This document shows, one piece after another, positions 1 through 12,085 of a stretch of 64,000 nt of DNA. The position numbers and the translations under genes are program-made. The notes beneath the pieces were generated by a model. It had not been told where the DNA came from, did not search any database, and saw only the letters and a program-made list of their open reading frames with translations. The DNA is taken from NCBI RefSeq assembly GCF_030867145.1, contig NC_134415.1, positions 73,375,300 through 73,439,299 on the forward strand, in the 5' to 3' direction. The DNA is from Opisthocomus hoazin (taxonomy: Eukaryota; Chordata; Aves; Opisthocomiformes; Opisthocomidae). Within the stretch, counting starts at the first letter, position 1. Each line of letters begins with the position of its first letter.

Positions 1-3000
1 ACTTTTTGAATCAGATGTCTTACATACAACAATTCTCAGTGGATTTTTCTTACATGAATTTGTCTAGTTGCCTTTGAAATCATGTAAACTTTCAGCATCT
101 GAAACACCCTGTGATAAGGAACACCACAGCTGAACTTCATATTGGCACAGATAGATTAGGGCCAGCTTGTTTGAATCACTCTCCTGGACCTGAATTACAC
201 TTTGGCTACATAAGTGTTGTTTACAGTTCACTCTTAGTCCCCTAAACTGGTGACTTGATTGAAAAAAATCTGAAAGACAAATACATGCCAGTTCCACTGA
301 AGCTTAAATTTATTGCCATTACATTTAAGGTATTTTGCTGAGGTGATATCGCAGTGCTGTGCCAGGACTGAAGTCTTTAAACTGGGCCACTTATTAGACC
401 TGTTCGCCCCTGCCTTTCGCCTGTTTTATTTGTTCCTTCATATTAAGTGCATTTCCCTTTGCTAACACTTGCACAGAAATAGCATGTATTAATGACAACT
501 ACAACAGGAAGAATAAGAAATTTACATTTCAAAAAATCCAAACAGACTCAGCTAAGGTAAGGTTCTAGGACACTGAAATCCAATTTCCCTTCTCAGGGGG
601 AAATAAAAATTCGGTTCAGATCTTGGACAAGAAACAGCAAGGAAAGGTACTAAGTATCACGTTAGGTTTTGATGGAGGAATGGAAGCAAAAGTATTTCTG
701 GTAACAGTTTGGATCTTTAACTCACATTGAACAATGAAAAATCAAAAGACAGATGGAAAAAAAAAACTGATTTGTGTTGCAAACATTTTGGTTTTGTCTT
801 TTTATCTTTTTATCTGTGTGTAAACCATCCATCTGTTTGACTGTAACCCACAGGTCATTTTCTTGCCATTGTACATGCCATTCCCACTGTGGTATTGCAG
901 ACAGGCAAAGCAGATAAACAGAAGAAGCAAATAAACAGTCTTCAATGTGATGAATGCAATTTATGATTAGCATGGATAGGGAAAAGCTTCTAAGCAGAGG
1001 CTTAAAAAAATTACAAGTCCTGATGTTCAACTTGTGTCTAAATTCGTCTGTGAACCACTGATAAAATAGAATGAGAAAAGTCTTTGTAAAGCAAATTATA
1101 TATTATTACACAAATTAATAGGAACATGCAGTGATGTAAGTATGAATTAGGCATCCTGTGGTTGACTTTTGCATTATATAAACATACTAGTCAGTCCAAT
1201 GCCGAAAACAGAGCCAGGAATTCAGTAACTAGTGTCACTTGTCCAGCTATTAGTGACTCCCAAAGCTCCTTGGTATAAAGGACCCATACGGAACTACTCA
1301 TGCAAGTAGAACACACTGCCAGAGCAAGCTGTATATGATGAGTAATAATCTATTAGTCAGAAATTGAGAGTATAAATATATGAAGCACAATTAAAGCTCA
1401 CTGAATTCAGTTAGATTTTTCTGTTGGATTTGTTGGCATTGAATCATGACAGGAAAGGCAGACTTGCTTAATCTATGCCTAAAATGATACATACAAGTAC
1501 ATCATATTAGTCACATTACCAGTACATTGCATTTGTTGAGCGAACACTTAACAGAGAGTTTCTGATATGTGCTTTGGTAATTTTTGAGACAGGAAACTTT
1601 CGTTTAAAACTTCATGAAATTCCAAGGATCCCTGAGTGCTAACAATACATCAGAGTTATTTTTTATCCTTGCATAGTGCGGATACATACTCAGGGAGATG
1701 ATCATCCTGCTTACTAATTTGGTTTAGTTGTCAGCAGCAGACATTGTGCTTGCTTCATTAGTGCATTAATCTATAAAGATTCAATATAATTTATTTCAAA
1801 GTTATTGCCGAGCCAGAAAAAAATAACTTCATGTTGATGGAGTGGCACTCACATTCTCCATTTACTCAGCCGGCCCCTTTCTGTGTTACCTTCTACATCT
1901 ATGATATTAACGTTGAAGTTATGAACATCTCTTCAAATTTCATTAATACCATCCAAGTCAAATTAAGGCCATAAATGAGCAGTTCTCATTTCTCTTGTTT
2001 ATTACACTGGATTCTAGCATAGACAGATAATTAAAGACATTTCTTTTTGTCATCCTCCTTGGTGCCTTGATTAAGGCTGCCCTCAACAGTCTGACATTCC
2101 ACTATGTCTTCTATTGTTTTCCCCTTTGGTTGTAAATTTAGTAGTCTTCCAATTAGTGCAGAGGGCTGGTGAGACAGGGACCATTTACCTTTTACTTCTC
2201 TCCTTAGAAGGTGGACCATAATGCCTTCAACAAATTAAATCTTCTGCAAAAGAAATCTTTCTGTTTACCACAGTTGTCTTGCTGGTACTGCTGCCTGCTT
2301 GCTCCTCTTATGACTAGGGAATGGCAGCAATGGAAAGTGCAGACCAGCAACTCGAAGATACCATGAAGCTTATTAGTAGGATTCTTAGCAGTGTACAGTC
2401 CAAGGATAACCCAAGGAATCTGCCATTATCTACAGAGTTCTTTCATCATTTAAGTTAGCCCAAGGATCTTTCCTGTTCCTGGAGAATTCAGTTGTTAGAA
2501 CATCCAGCCTTCTAGTAATCTTCCCCCAGGCACATTATTCTTCATTCTTAGAGGTTTAGAAGAGAATATGATCATCTCTGAGCTCTGATGCGTTGTGATA
2601 CTTGGGATCGGTGTGGAGTACAGAGTTTCTCACTGTCTTTTATAGCACTGTCATGTTATAAAAGCATAGTATGCAGCTTCAAAGTTTCAAATTCATGTAT
2701 GGGTTGCTATTTTGAGTACATTTTAAAGTTCATTCCAAGAAAAAAGTCATATGAATATAATGACTAGTCAACCTCCCAACAAATTTGGATTATTGTAAGG
2801 CAAAACATCGGGTATAATTTGAGAATAGACAATTTTTCGTTTGTAAATGCAAATCAAGTAAATTGGAAAACGGATCAAATTGATGAAACAGCCTGTGCTA
2901 TGCCCTTGCAAAGTGGGATGCAAGACTTCTTCAGGTACAAACACAGCGCTGAGTCATTACAGATGGCTGCCTCATAGGTGTCTTTGTGACATAATTCATT

Positions 3001-4582
3001 CTGTGTTTAATAACCCATGTTTTATACCAAACATAATTTGGGAAAGTAGTGGGCACCAGCAGTATAAATAAGCAGAAATTAAAATACTTTTCTATATATT
3101 ATACAAGGACTGTTTGGTAACAATAATATAACTTTTATTATTTTATGATATAAATAAAAATAATATTTACTCACTCTCAATAGTTTACTAAATCATCTAA
3201 GTCTACATTTGATTAACATGGCTAACCAGACTGACATGTATTAAGTGAAACAGAACTAACAGAACTAAAAATTATTTAAATACAGTTTTGTTGCTGTCCC
3301 AAAATTCCGAAGGAACACTTCTGCCCACCAGGCGGCATGTACATGGAAAAAGTGCTTCTGAAATCCTAAACCTAACATTTTCCTTTTAGCCAGCATAAAC
3401 ATCCTTACTGTAAAAATCTGATCATTTATTAAATTATAGATTATGTAAATAGTTGTGTTCATATAGCTTCCATAGAGATCATGTATATTTGATCTTCAGT
3501 CTTTTGGGATTATGTCTTTCCCAATGTTTTTTTTGAGGAAAGACAAGCTACAGAGGATGGAGGACAGCACCATCCAAAGGGAAATATGGTATAAATAACA
3601 CTGGAGCCGGCGCCCTGTTCATCAAAGGCACTTAGTGGCCGAGTGTTGCAAACCCATCCCTCCTATCTTAGGGTGCCAGACGGCTCCTGGTCAAGCACTG
3701 TGGTGCTTCTGAAGCAGGTTCACTACACCGGGTCTGGAATAAATGTGAGTGAAGTCTGATCATCCCTGCCCTTTTGTAGTGACATAAACACCCCTAGAGA
3801 CATCTGTCTGGTTCCAAAGAGAGACTTGAGTAGCCTCCAGTTTTCTTTACGCTGTCTCAGCCATGCAGCATACCTAAAGTCTGTACAGCACAACACGGAG
3901 TTGGGGGTGAGTGGTGGAAAACCACAATATTGAATTCTGTGTGATATCAGCTGGGCGGGCAGAGGATCTAGATAAACTGGTTTCCATGTAATTTGCATTG
4001 TTTCAAATCTGTTTCTACATCTGCATTCTCTCCCTTAATGACTCCTCACACTGAGTTCCCGTCCAGAAGTTCAAGGAGCTTTATCTGGATGACAAACAGT
4101 CTGGGAAATCCTTGCAAAAAGAATTTGCAAAAGTAATCGGGCAAAAGTTTAGAAAAAAAGACTCTGCTTATACCCTCTTCTGTTCAAGCAAATAATTTTA
4201 CTGTCAGATATTTTCAAACAGAGAAGCTGAAGTACAGACTGGTAGTCATTAACAGTGTGCAGTATACCAGTTCCAAAACAGGAACCTGGATCTAAGCGTA
4301 GACCCCAGCCAGTCAGAATGGAAGTGTACTGTATGACCTATTTCTCCCACCTCACATAATCAAAACAACTCAAACTTGTCTTTTTTGAATACATGACAGT
4401 CACAACACACTAATTGCAACTAATCTCCAGGCCAAGAATTATTCAGAAAAATTACACGGTAGTTTCCAAAATCCATGTAATTGAGAAAGTTTTCACTTGT
4501 AGTTTTTAAACTGGAAAAGTACAGATGTTAAAAAATACATAGTGCTGTGCAAATAATCTCCTAAACTTGGACATTCATTTAT
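1..4582. other. Intergenic, nothing recognised
   Basis: AT-rich unique-looking DNA with no supportable gene, RNA or repeat. The reading frames are short and resemble no family I know. The stretch at about 3085-3175 is especially AT-rich. Confidence 0.6.
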
Positions 4583-4821
4583 CCTTTCCTTCCTTCCTTC
4601 CTTCCTTCCTTCCTTCCTTCCTTCCTTCCTTCCTTCCTTCCTTCCTTCCTTCCTTCCTTCCTTCCTTCCTTCCTTCCTTCCTTCCTTCCTTCCTTCCTTC
4701 CTTCCTTCCTTCCTTCCTTCCTTCCCCTTTTTCCCCTCTTTTTCTTTCTTTCCTTCTTTCTTTCCTTCTTTCTTTCACTTTCTCTTTCTCTCTCTCTCTG
4801 TTTCTTTCTTTTTTTCCATCT
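4583..4821. repeat. TTCC microsatellite grading into a polypyrimidine tract
   Basis: About 145 bp of almost perfect TTCC units (roughly 36 copies) is followed by about 90 bp of mixed TTTC/TTCC/TC pyrimidine repeats broken only by isolated purines near 4777 and 4800. The proline/serine/phenylalanine and lysine/glutamate reading frames across it are low-complexity artefacts. Long mirror-like polypyrimidine DNA can form triplex (H-DNA) and is prone to length change. Confidence 0.97.
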
Positions 4822-5180
4822 TTGAAAGACACTCAATAGAATGTGCTTGCATTAAGTATTCAAGAAAATCGATTCAAATCCTTGCTCTTCCTCACACAGC
4901 CTACAGGCTTGGTGCCTTACTTTCTAGGTAAATAATATATATTATAGTGTGGATTCATTTTCATTTTGAAATAAATCTCACGCTATGGGCCTGGTAGAAA
5001 TTTTTTGTGGAAAAATACATTGTCAAAAGTTCCCAGCCAGTTCTAATTGCAAGTTTGTTTCTGGAAAAGGGAAAATGAAAGGGAGGAAGTATAACCATAT
5101 TTGTTGGGTAAATCACATACTAAATGCATCCTTCTGGTCGAACAAACAGATGTGGAATGACAGGCTCATCCAAAAAACTC

Positions 5181-5300
5181 TGTCTTGGAGTTGGCAGCAG
5201 GAGATTTATGTTCTAGCCCTGGCTCTGTCATTGACTGATTTGGGCTTTACTTTCCAGCACTTTGACTTTCATATCCCTTATATGTCTTGCCTATATAACT
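5181..5300 (+). mobile_element. Degraded MIR/CORE-type SINE fragment
   Basis: The stretch with GTTCTAGCCCTGGCTCTGTC, then a TGACTGATTTGGG phrase, follows the head and middle of tRNA-derived MIR-like SINEs (box-B-like GGTTCTAGTCC, then 'ggctctgccactgac', then 'gaccttgggcaag'). It is strongly diverged and has no clear ends. Assignment is by remembered consensus only. Confidence 0.45.
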
Positions 5301-6894
5301 TATAAAAAACTTTGGCATAACAGCATTCCCTTAAAATCTGTAGCTGTTCAGTGAAAGACTGGACACTCTGTGGTAGCACACCGCTGCATTAGCAATGTCA
5401 AGCTGCAGGGACCTCTCAGCCTAGATCTGAGTAGGCAAAGGTAGCAAGAGTTGCTTCAGCAGTGGGAATAAGAGCTTCTTAAGAGCAGCTTTTAACAGCC
5501 AGTTCTAGCAAACCAGGCTAGGTTGCTTCCAGCACAGCTCTCGGCTTCTAGTTGCAACTGCAACGCTCCTATTCAACCCCATTGTCCGGGGAGTTCTCTG
5601 TCTGCTTGCATAAATGTAGAGCTTTGACATAAAAAAGGTGGGGTTTTTCTCATCCTCAGGAACTTTTCCAGTTAGGAACTGAAACTGTTACTATTTACAA
5701 CCAAAAGAACTTCTTTGATGCCACAGAGGGATACCAGCATAAGCCAAGGTCAATGTCACAAAATCAGCCCCCAGTGCAAAACGTCCAACCTTTGAAACAG
5801 TAGTAATTGACAGGTTGATTGTTGTGGGTTTTTTTCCACTTGACTGTGTGGAGTTTATGCATTAGATCATATTCTGCGCTTACGAGACTGAATCTGGGAG
5901 ATGTGAAGTTAATATCAAAGACAGTTGACTCCAGCACTGTGCACTAAACATTTATCAATAAACAACATACTGTACATTGCATATTTTATTCTCAGTGTTA
6001 AAATGACACACAGTATCTTTATAAAACCATAAATAATTGTTCCTTAGTAATATATTAAAAGCTATGGCTATGTTTTATGGAACCTTCCTACGTGTAAAAA
6101 GGGCAGTTAGGTCGTGACACCAGGTTTTGTTTTTTCCTCTTTTTTAGTTTCATTTTTAGTCATTTAGGAGGAGGTTTTTTTCCATTTTTAGTTGCCTTGA
6201 CTCATGCTTGAATGTACTAAATTACTCTTACCAAGTGCTCACAGGGAGAGTCTTTTGAATTAATGGATAAAGCTAAACTCACTCCCTTTCTGCAACTAAA
6301 TTAGTATATTACATGCAATTATTTATGATTCATCCAAACTGGTTTCTTACGGCCCCATAAATCTTATAGAGTCAGAACATTGTGGCATCATCTCTGTTGA
6401 TAGTTTTAATTCTTTTGCCAGGCCAAATACTCCTTGGATTGGAGAAAAACTGTTCCTACTCAGCAAGGACTAGTTACACTGCTGGCGCAGGCAAATTTCA
6501 GGAACGGTGTCCAGCCTGATAGATGGAAAGTACGTATTTCCTACAGGCCTGAGCACCTATGTCCAAAACTGCAGTCTTCTAAATTCCTGCTCATTTGTTG
6601 CCACACCCTGGAGGTGCCTAAGCTCCGCAGGCGTCAGCATTTCACATTAAAATTCCCCAGACTCCTGAAATTCTGCTGTGGGCATGTCCAGAAATGCCGG
6701 TTGTGTCATGGCATCGGGGTAGCTCACAGCCCAGCACTGTCAGATCCAAGAACTCAGGCTTCCTGCAGGTGCATCCGTCTTGCCCAACGGGTAGAGCTGG
6801 TGAACATTCCCATAGCACAGAGAGCTGCTTCTCTGCAAAGTGCAATGGCAGCATTTGCTGCTCTCCTCTGCCGTGTTCAAGAGATCCTTGGTCA
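5301..6894. other. Intergenic, nothing recognised
   Basis: No gene or repeat can be supported. A 187-codon open frame at 6434-6997 starts at TTG, has no recognisable domain and runs into the repeat-like block after it; I treat it as chance. Confidence 0.55.
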
Positions 6895-7035
6895 GAGCTT
6901 TTACCCTAGATGTGGGAAATCTGGGTTTTACACCCTCCTGTGCCTGAGGGGATCAAAACCCACGCCCTCGCCACGAGGCCGGGGCTGTTCTGGGTGAAAG
7001 TGCTCTCCACCCTGCCCTTTGAAGCTCTTCCATCC
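6895..7035 (+). mobile_element. Possible ancient tRNA-like sauropsid repeat
   Basis: The order of phrases (GATGTGGGAAATCTGGGTTTT, cut here to the clear part; then CCTGAGGGGATCAAAACCCA; then GAGGCCGGGGCTGTTCTGG) resembles an old interspersed repeat of reptiles and birds built from tRNA-like 'gggttcaa' blocks. The match is from memory and diverged; I cannot name the family. Confidence 0.35.
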
Positions 7036-7640
7036 TACAGGAGCAAATCACAGCTTCACAATGGCTGTGGAGAACATAAGTGAGCATGATGCTTGGAGGG
7101 GTTATGGCCCTCATCGGACAAGGCAAGGGAGGATGCCATTTCCCTCCCTTAGGGAGTTTCTAGGTATTACGTCCTAGGTCAAATCTATAAATGGTCTTTT
7201 TGGATCACATATGGGAAGGGGCTTCCCCAGTGCTGCTCCATGGGATGCCGAGGAGGCTGGTAGCAGTGACGGTGTCACCCCTCCTTGGTTGACACTGCCA
7301 CTGGAGACTCTGAGTACTGCTGCAGCTCCTCCTGGCTGGCTCTACCAAGAGCCTCGTAATGGCTGATTTTCTCCACAACTCCTCTCCCCAGAGAAGCAAA
7401 GTGACACCACCACTGAACAATGACCCCGTGCAGCATTTCAAGCACATACGACGTCTGTCCCAGCCACCCCATGGTCCCACACACCGTCGTAGCTGCAGCC
7501 ACCCCACCAGAGACCAGCAGGCACCCCGGCATCCCACAGCAGCCCAGCTGCCAGGTGGCAGGGACGCCACTTCTCCTCGCTTCCCGTGGTCCAGGAGCTT
7601 TGCCCTCGCAGCTTGCTGAAGCTATTGTCTGTTTGACAAA
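7036..7640. other. GC-richer block of unknown nature
   Basis: This stretch is clearly more GC- and CpG-rich than its surroundings and is open in several frames on both strands (up to 121 codons at 7205-7570 minus). No frame shows a recognisable domain, and overlapping open frames on both strands are what GC-rich DNA gives by chance. It could be an old repeat, a small regulatory island or a gene relic. Confidence 0.4.
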
Positions 7641-9674
7641 TGGCTTGAGGAAAATGGTGAACTGAGTTTCTTCTTTCAGAGGTTTTGGAGAATGAGTTGC
7701 ATATTTCTCTCTAATATGTATCTAGCTGGGTGACAACCCTGCCAGCCCAGGGCTGGCGACTTCTGCTAGCAACCATTGTTTCCCAGGGTAATTTTTACAA
7801 AGTGGTAGCAGCCTCCGGGACTCCAATTCACAGAGCTTTTTGTTTTGCCTTGACTGTTGGAAGTCTCCAGTGACTCTCCAGTTTCTAGCAGCAAAGTCAT
7901 ATGCGACACTCAAGTGCCCTTCAGCCTGTACCCTTTTTCATGTGCTACTTCGGATACCTTGGCCTGCAAAGTCAAACCACTACCCTACTTCATAAGCTTG
8001 AGTGAGTCCTTCGGCTTGCCAAGTGCATTATTCAAAGCTTAATTCCTGACCTTCAGTGCGCTTCTTTGACTTTTTTAGGTATGTTTCCAGTGGAAGTGAA
8101 ACTTGCAGCATCAGTCTGTCTGCACATCTGTGTATTTGCCTCCTTTGTCTGGTGTCAAACCAACCTGACAGGGGCATACAGGTTTGACAGGAGAGATGGG
8201 GCCTGAGCACTCACAAGTTCTCTCCAACAGTATTGCTAGCTGATTTCTGTAGAGACATATGTGTGTACGTGATGCATGATACATATATATCATTGCCAAA
8301 ATGCTCTTCAAATGCAGATTAGAGATATACAAAGATAAAAAAAAAAATCACTAAACTAGTCAACTGACAGACAGAAACAGGTAGGAAAGCAGCCTTCACT
8401 ACCATCCATATTTATAGCATCATTATTGCAGGGCCAGCAACAGAACTGGGGTAAGTGTTTGAGAGGGCAGGCACTGCACCAACAGGTTTATGAGTGCGTC
8501 CTGTGCAGCTTACCGGGCGAGGACAAGGGCTGGACCTGCCTGGAGGCAATTGTTTATAGCTACCTAAGGAGTGGTTAGGGCTATATTACTAATGCCGGGG
8601 ATTCATACCCACCCCATAAATAACTATGTAACACTGTTTGTGGAATTTATTTTGATCTGGTCTTTTATAAGGAATAAGTTCACCTAATTCTAACCCTTTT
8701 ACATATGAAGCAACGGCAAGGTTGTCTCTTGAACTGTGGTATTCTTTGTTTGAGTACAACAGTCATACATGTTTTGTTTTTCCTGTGATTTGCAGCATTC
8801 ATGACTTTTTTTTCTGTTGTAGAAGCTGACTATGCTATAATTACTTCCAAATACTCCCCCTGACAAGGATAAATCAGCCTATGCTGAGCTCTGGGCTGCT
8901 GTGGCCAGATTGCTGCCAATATCAAAGCCTGTTTAAAAGTAGCTGGGGGATCTCAGTGCTGCTCTGCAGATACAGATGTTTAGCACTTCATTACCAAAGT
9001 TTTATGCTAGCCTCCTCCAGATGACTGAACCAAAACCTTTTCAAGATACCTAACACTACAGAATCAATCATTGTTGAAATAAGGCTATCTTCTGTATATT
9101 GCCTCCTGGGCTGCCAGGTGCTGCTGGCACGTACAGTGAATTGCTGTTTACCCCTCTTCCATCAATCTCTTACACTTCTAGAGCATTTCAGCCATGACGG
9201 GGCTTCTAGCAGCTCCAGCAGTGTGCATGAGGCTCCTCTGTTTTACTCCTAGTGCCCTACGTGCTTGAGAAACCACTCAGAGTTGAGGACTGTGACTAGT
9301 CTGTTTCTAGATGGTCAGCCCTGCAGAGCACTGTCCTTGCAGGATCCCGTTGTGTGGAGAGGATGGCCTGGAAAAGCCCAAGAACACTCATCGCTGTTGC
9401 TGGCACGGATCAGGAAGCTGTTGCAGCTGTACTCCTTTATGTACTACTTAGCTGTGCTTTTGCTATTTTCATGCACTAAACACCTGCACTTGTCAAGTTA
9501 GAAAGCCTTGTTGATACTTAGAGATAGTAATAAAAGCACTGAATGGCTTTTTCACTTGAAAGAGAATCTCCCTGGTCATATATCAGCAAGAAAGTTCAGA
9601 AGATCCCATTGTTTTCATGTGTCTTTACAGCCTGGGAAATATTTTTTGGAATTGTATCTTGGACTGCATAGAAA
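7641..9674. other. Intergenic, nothing recognised
   Basis: Mixed AT-rich DNA with no gene, RNA or clear repeat. A short A-run sits near 8338-8347. Confidence 0.55.
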
Positions 9675-10250
9675 GAAGCATGAACAACAGATAAGCACCT
9701 CAAGGGAGGTGATTCTCCCCTGTCTGCTCTGCTCTGGTGAGACCCTACCTGGCGTCCTGTATCCAGCTCTGGGGTCCCCAGCAAAATAAAGACATGGACC
9801 TGTTAAAGGAGGTCCAGAGGAGGGCCATGAAAATGATCAGAGGGTTGGAACACCTCTCCTATGAGGGAAGACTGGAGCCTGGAGAAGAGAAGTCTCCGGG
9901 GAGACCTTATTGTGGCCTTCGGATACTTCAAGGGGGCTTATAAGAGAGATGGAGAGAGAAGGGCATGCAGTGACAGGACAAGGGGCAACAGTTTTAAACT
10001 GAAAGAAGGTAGGTTTAGATTTGACATAAGAAAGAAATTCTTTACTGTAGGGTTGTGAGGCACTGGAACAGGTTGCCCAGAGAAGTTGTGGATGCCCCAT
10101 CCTCGGAAGTGTTCAAGGTCATGCTGGCTGGGGCTTTGAGCAACCTAATTTTGTGGAAAATATCTTTGCCCATGGCAGGGGGTTGGACTAGATGATCTTT
10201 AAAGGTCGCTTCCAACCAAAAAATTTTATGATTCTATTATTCTATGAAGA
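9675..10250 (+). mobile_element. CR1 LINE, 5'-truncated 3' end
   Basis: The sequence follows the 3' end of CR1 ORF2 (phrases translating to REVILP, then [14 protein letters not shown], then FTV.GL and 'W NRLPREVV'-like words across frameshifts) and ends in the CR1 signature GACTAGATGATCTTTAAAGG, TTCCAACC, and ATTCTATTATTCTATG. Several frameshifts and stops make it non-coding. The start is approximate, as usual for 5'-truncated CR1 copies. Confidence 0.93.
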
Positions 10251-10290
10251 AAATGATCTAGCTGCACTGTCAATAAAGTAGAACCTTAGT

Positions 10291-10452
10291 ATCATAGAAT
10301 CATAGAATAGTTGGGTTGGAGGGGCCCTTAGAGAGCATCTACTCCAACCTGCCTGCAGTGATCAGGGACATCTACAACTAGATCAGGTTGCTTGGAGTCC
10401 CATCCAACTGGACCTTGAATGTTTCCAGGGATGGGGCATCATTAGTACCCTG
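10291..10452 (-). mobile_element. CR1 LINE tail, minus strand
   Basis: It opens with ATCATAGAATCATAGAATAG, the reverse of a CR1 tail, then GGTTGGAGGGGCCCTTAGAG and 'ATCAGGTTGCTTGGAGTCCC', which is the CR1 3' end read backwards. About 160 bp long and 5'-truncated. It lies tail to tail with the CR1 at 9675-10250. Confidence 0.92.
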
Positions 10453-11884
10453 TAAGCCTTTAAACTAAGTTTGTTGTTATTCTATTTGTTTGACTTTTAG
10501 CAGCTCTTGTAAGACTGATCCACATCATAGCTTTGGTAGAGACTGATTTAAATCACTGCCTCCTTTTTTCCATCAAGATTACAGATCAACTGATTTCAGT
10601 AACATCCTACATGACATCAATCTTTGGGAGGTTAAATTTAATGAAGTTCAACACAAAAATATAAATAAAATGGAAATACTGCTAAATAGATTAAAATGAC
10701 ATCTGGCAGTTTTTCAAAGACCTAACTAGAAGGACTGCTTGAATAATGTCAGAGGATAAAGTAATAAGATATCTTGTCCCTTTAATTTCAGGAAACACTG
10801 TATTTGCTTGAGAAAGAACACTTTTGCAATGGCATCTGAAAATCACAAAATTTCATCTATGTAAAGACCAGTGTAGTTTCCAAAATAACTCAATTTTCAT
10901 GAAATTTCCATCAGAAAGGACTATATTTGGTCCTTTAAACTGAGCTGGTTTTCCTTCAGCACACTCTAGAACATGTATTACTCCATGTGGCAGCAGACAT
11001 TTTGGGTCACGACCTGAGGCAAGCATAATTCAACAAGCCTATACCAAAAACAGCAGAGGTAAGATGGTTTAAATCAATTTAGAATATGGTGTATTGGTTG
11101 TACAAAAGTGCTCTTTGTAAATGATAAAGTGTCCAAAAAATGGCTTTCTTTTATTAATTAATTTGTGCTAACTACTAATGGAGACAAAAGGATCTCCGGG
11201 TCAGGGGAGAACGTACCACGGTTTTGAAATGTGGTGAAAACTTTACACAACATCCTCTCCTGGTAGGACCGATTTTTGACAGTTTTCAGATACAACAGAT
11301 TTAGACCTTGTGTACATATTACACATACAAGACTACAAATGAAGCATTTTGAGTCTATTTTCATGTGAGGTATATTTACAGCAGAAGAGTGAATTTGTGG
11401 ACCGTCCCTGTTTCATCCTGCAAGAAATCACAGATACTTTTAAAAAGCAGGCCTATTTAAGCATCAGTTTTAATCCCCACTCCTTTCCCAGGGGCCACAT
11501 AAGGGCTAGCCCCAGAAAGCGCTGGCCGCCAGCTTAGGTCCGGGTGTGAAATCTTTACCACCTTATATCTTTGGAGGAGAGCCAGGTACTTCTGAATGAG
11601 ATTCAAAACAGGCAGCATGCTAAGCTTGGACCTGCCTGCAATTAGTACACTCAGCAGGCAGCTGCCGAAACCTACTTATTAGGGAGCGCTAAGGGCAGGG
11701 GACGGTCTGAAACCCAGGGCTGGCACAGAGCTGCAGGTAGCCAGCCACCTCTGCCCGCTGCTGCTGCTGCCCAGCCTGCAGACTGCCCTTGAGAAAGCCC
11801 AGAGGTGAAATTCCTTCAGAGAACCAATCAGCTCTCCTTGTAACTGCCTTGAAGAAACAACAGCTGCTCATCACATTGTTTTTT
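10453..11884. other. Intergenic, nothing recognised
   Basis: No gene or clear repeat. A short inverted word CTGCCTGC / GCAGGCAG flanks about 15 bp near 11635-11660 and is probably chance. Confidence 0.55.
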
Positions 11885-12085
11885 TAATTTGCTGTTGGGG
11901 GGTTTTTTTGCTGTTCTTTTTTTTTGTTTGTTTGTTTGTTTGTTTTTCCCAAATACACAGTCCCAGTGGTAAAAGACTAGAACTAATCTACCTTCGTAGC
12001 ATGAGGGGTTCAAACCCACCACCCTCAGAAGACCAGCCCGTATATCAACCTGTGAGATAGGAATGAAACTTTCCACCCACTCACC
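11885..12085 (-). mobile_element. tRNA-derived SINE or tRNA retropseudogene with A-rich tail
   Basis: On the minus strand a box-A-like TATCTCACAGGTTG (12046-12059) is followed about 30 nt later by a box-B-like GGGTTTGAACCCC (12005-12017), the spacing of an internal RNA polymerase III promoter. Between them is CTTCTGA, like a tRNA anticodon loop. The copy ends in an A-rich (CAAA)n tail (plus-strand TTTG units at 11926-11948 and T-runs down to about 11880). The tRNA arms do not pair well, so it is not a working tRNA gene. Family not named. Confidence 0.6.

Noticed and set aside
4567..4839. Open frames of 85-90 codons on both strands across the microsatellite
   Set aside because: Low-complexity translation of TTCC repeats in every frame; not a protein.
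4860..4930. Phrase GATTCAAATCCTTGCTCTTC resembling a SINE box B region
   Set aside because: Too short and without supporting flanks, although a MIR-like fragment lies 250 bp further on.
6434..6997. 187-codon open frame
   Set aside because: Starts at TTG, no recognisable domain, and its end overlaps a repeat-like, GC-rich stretch.
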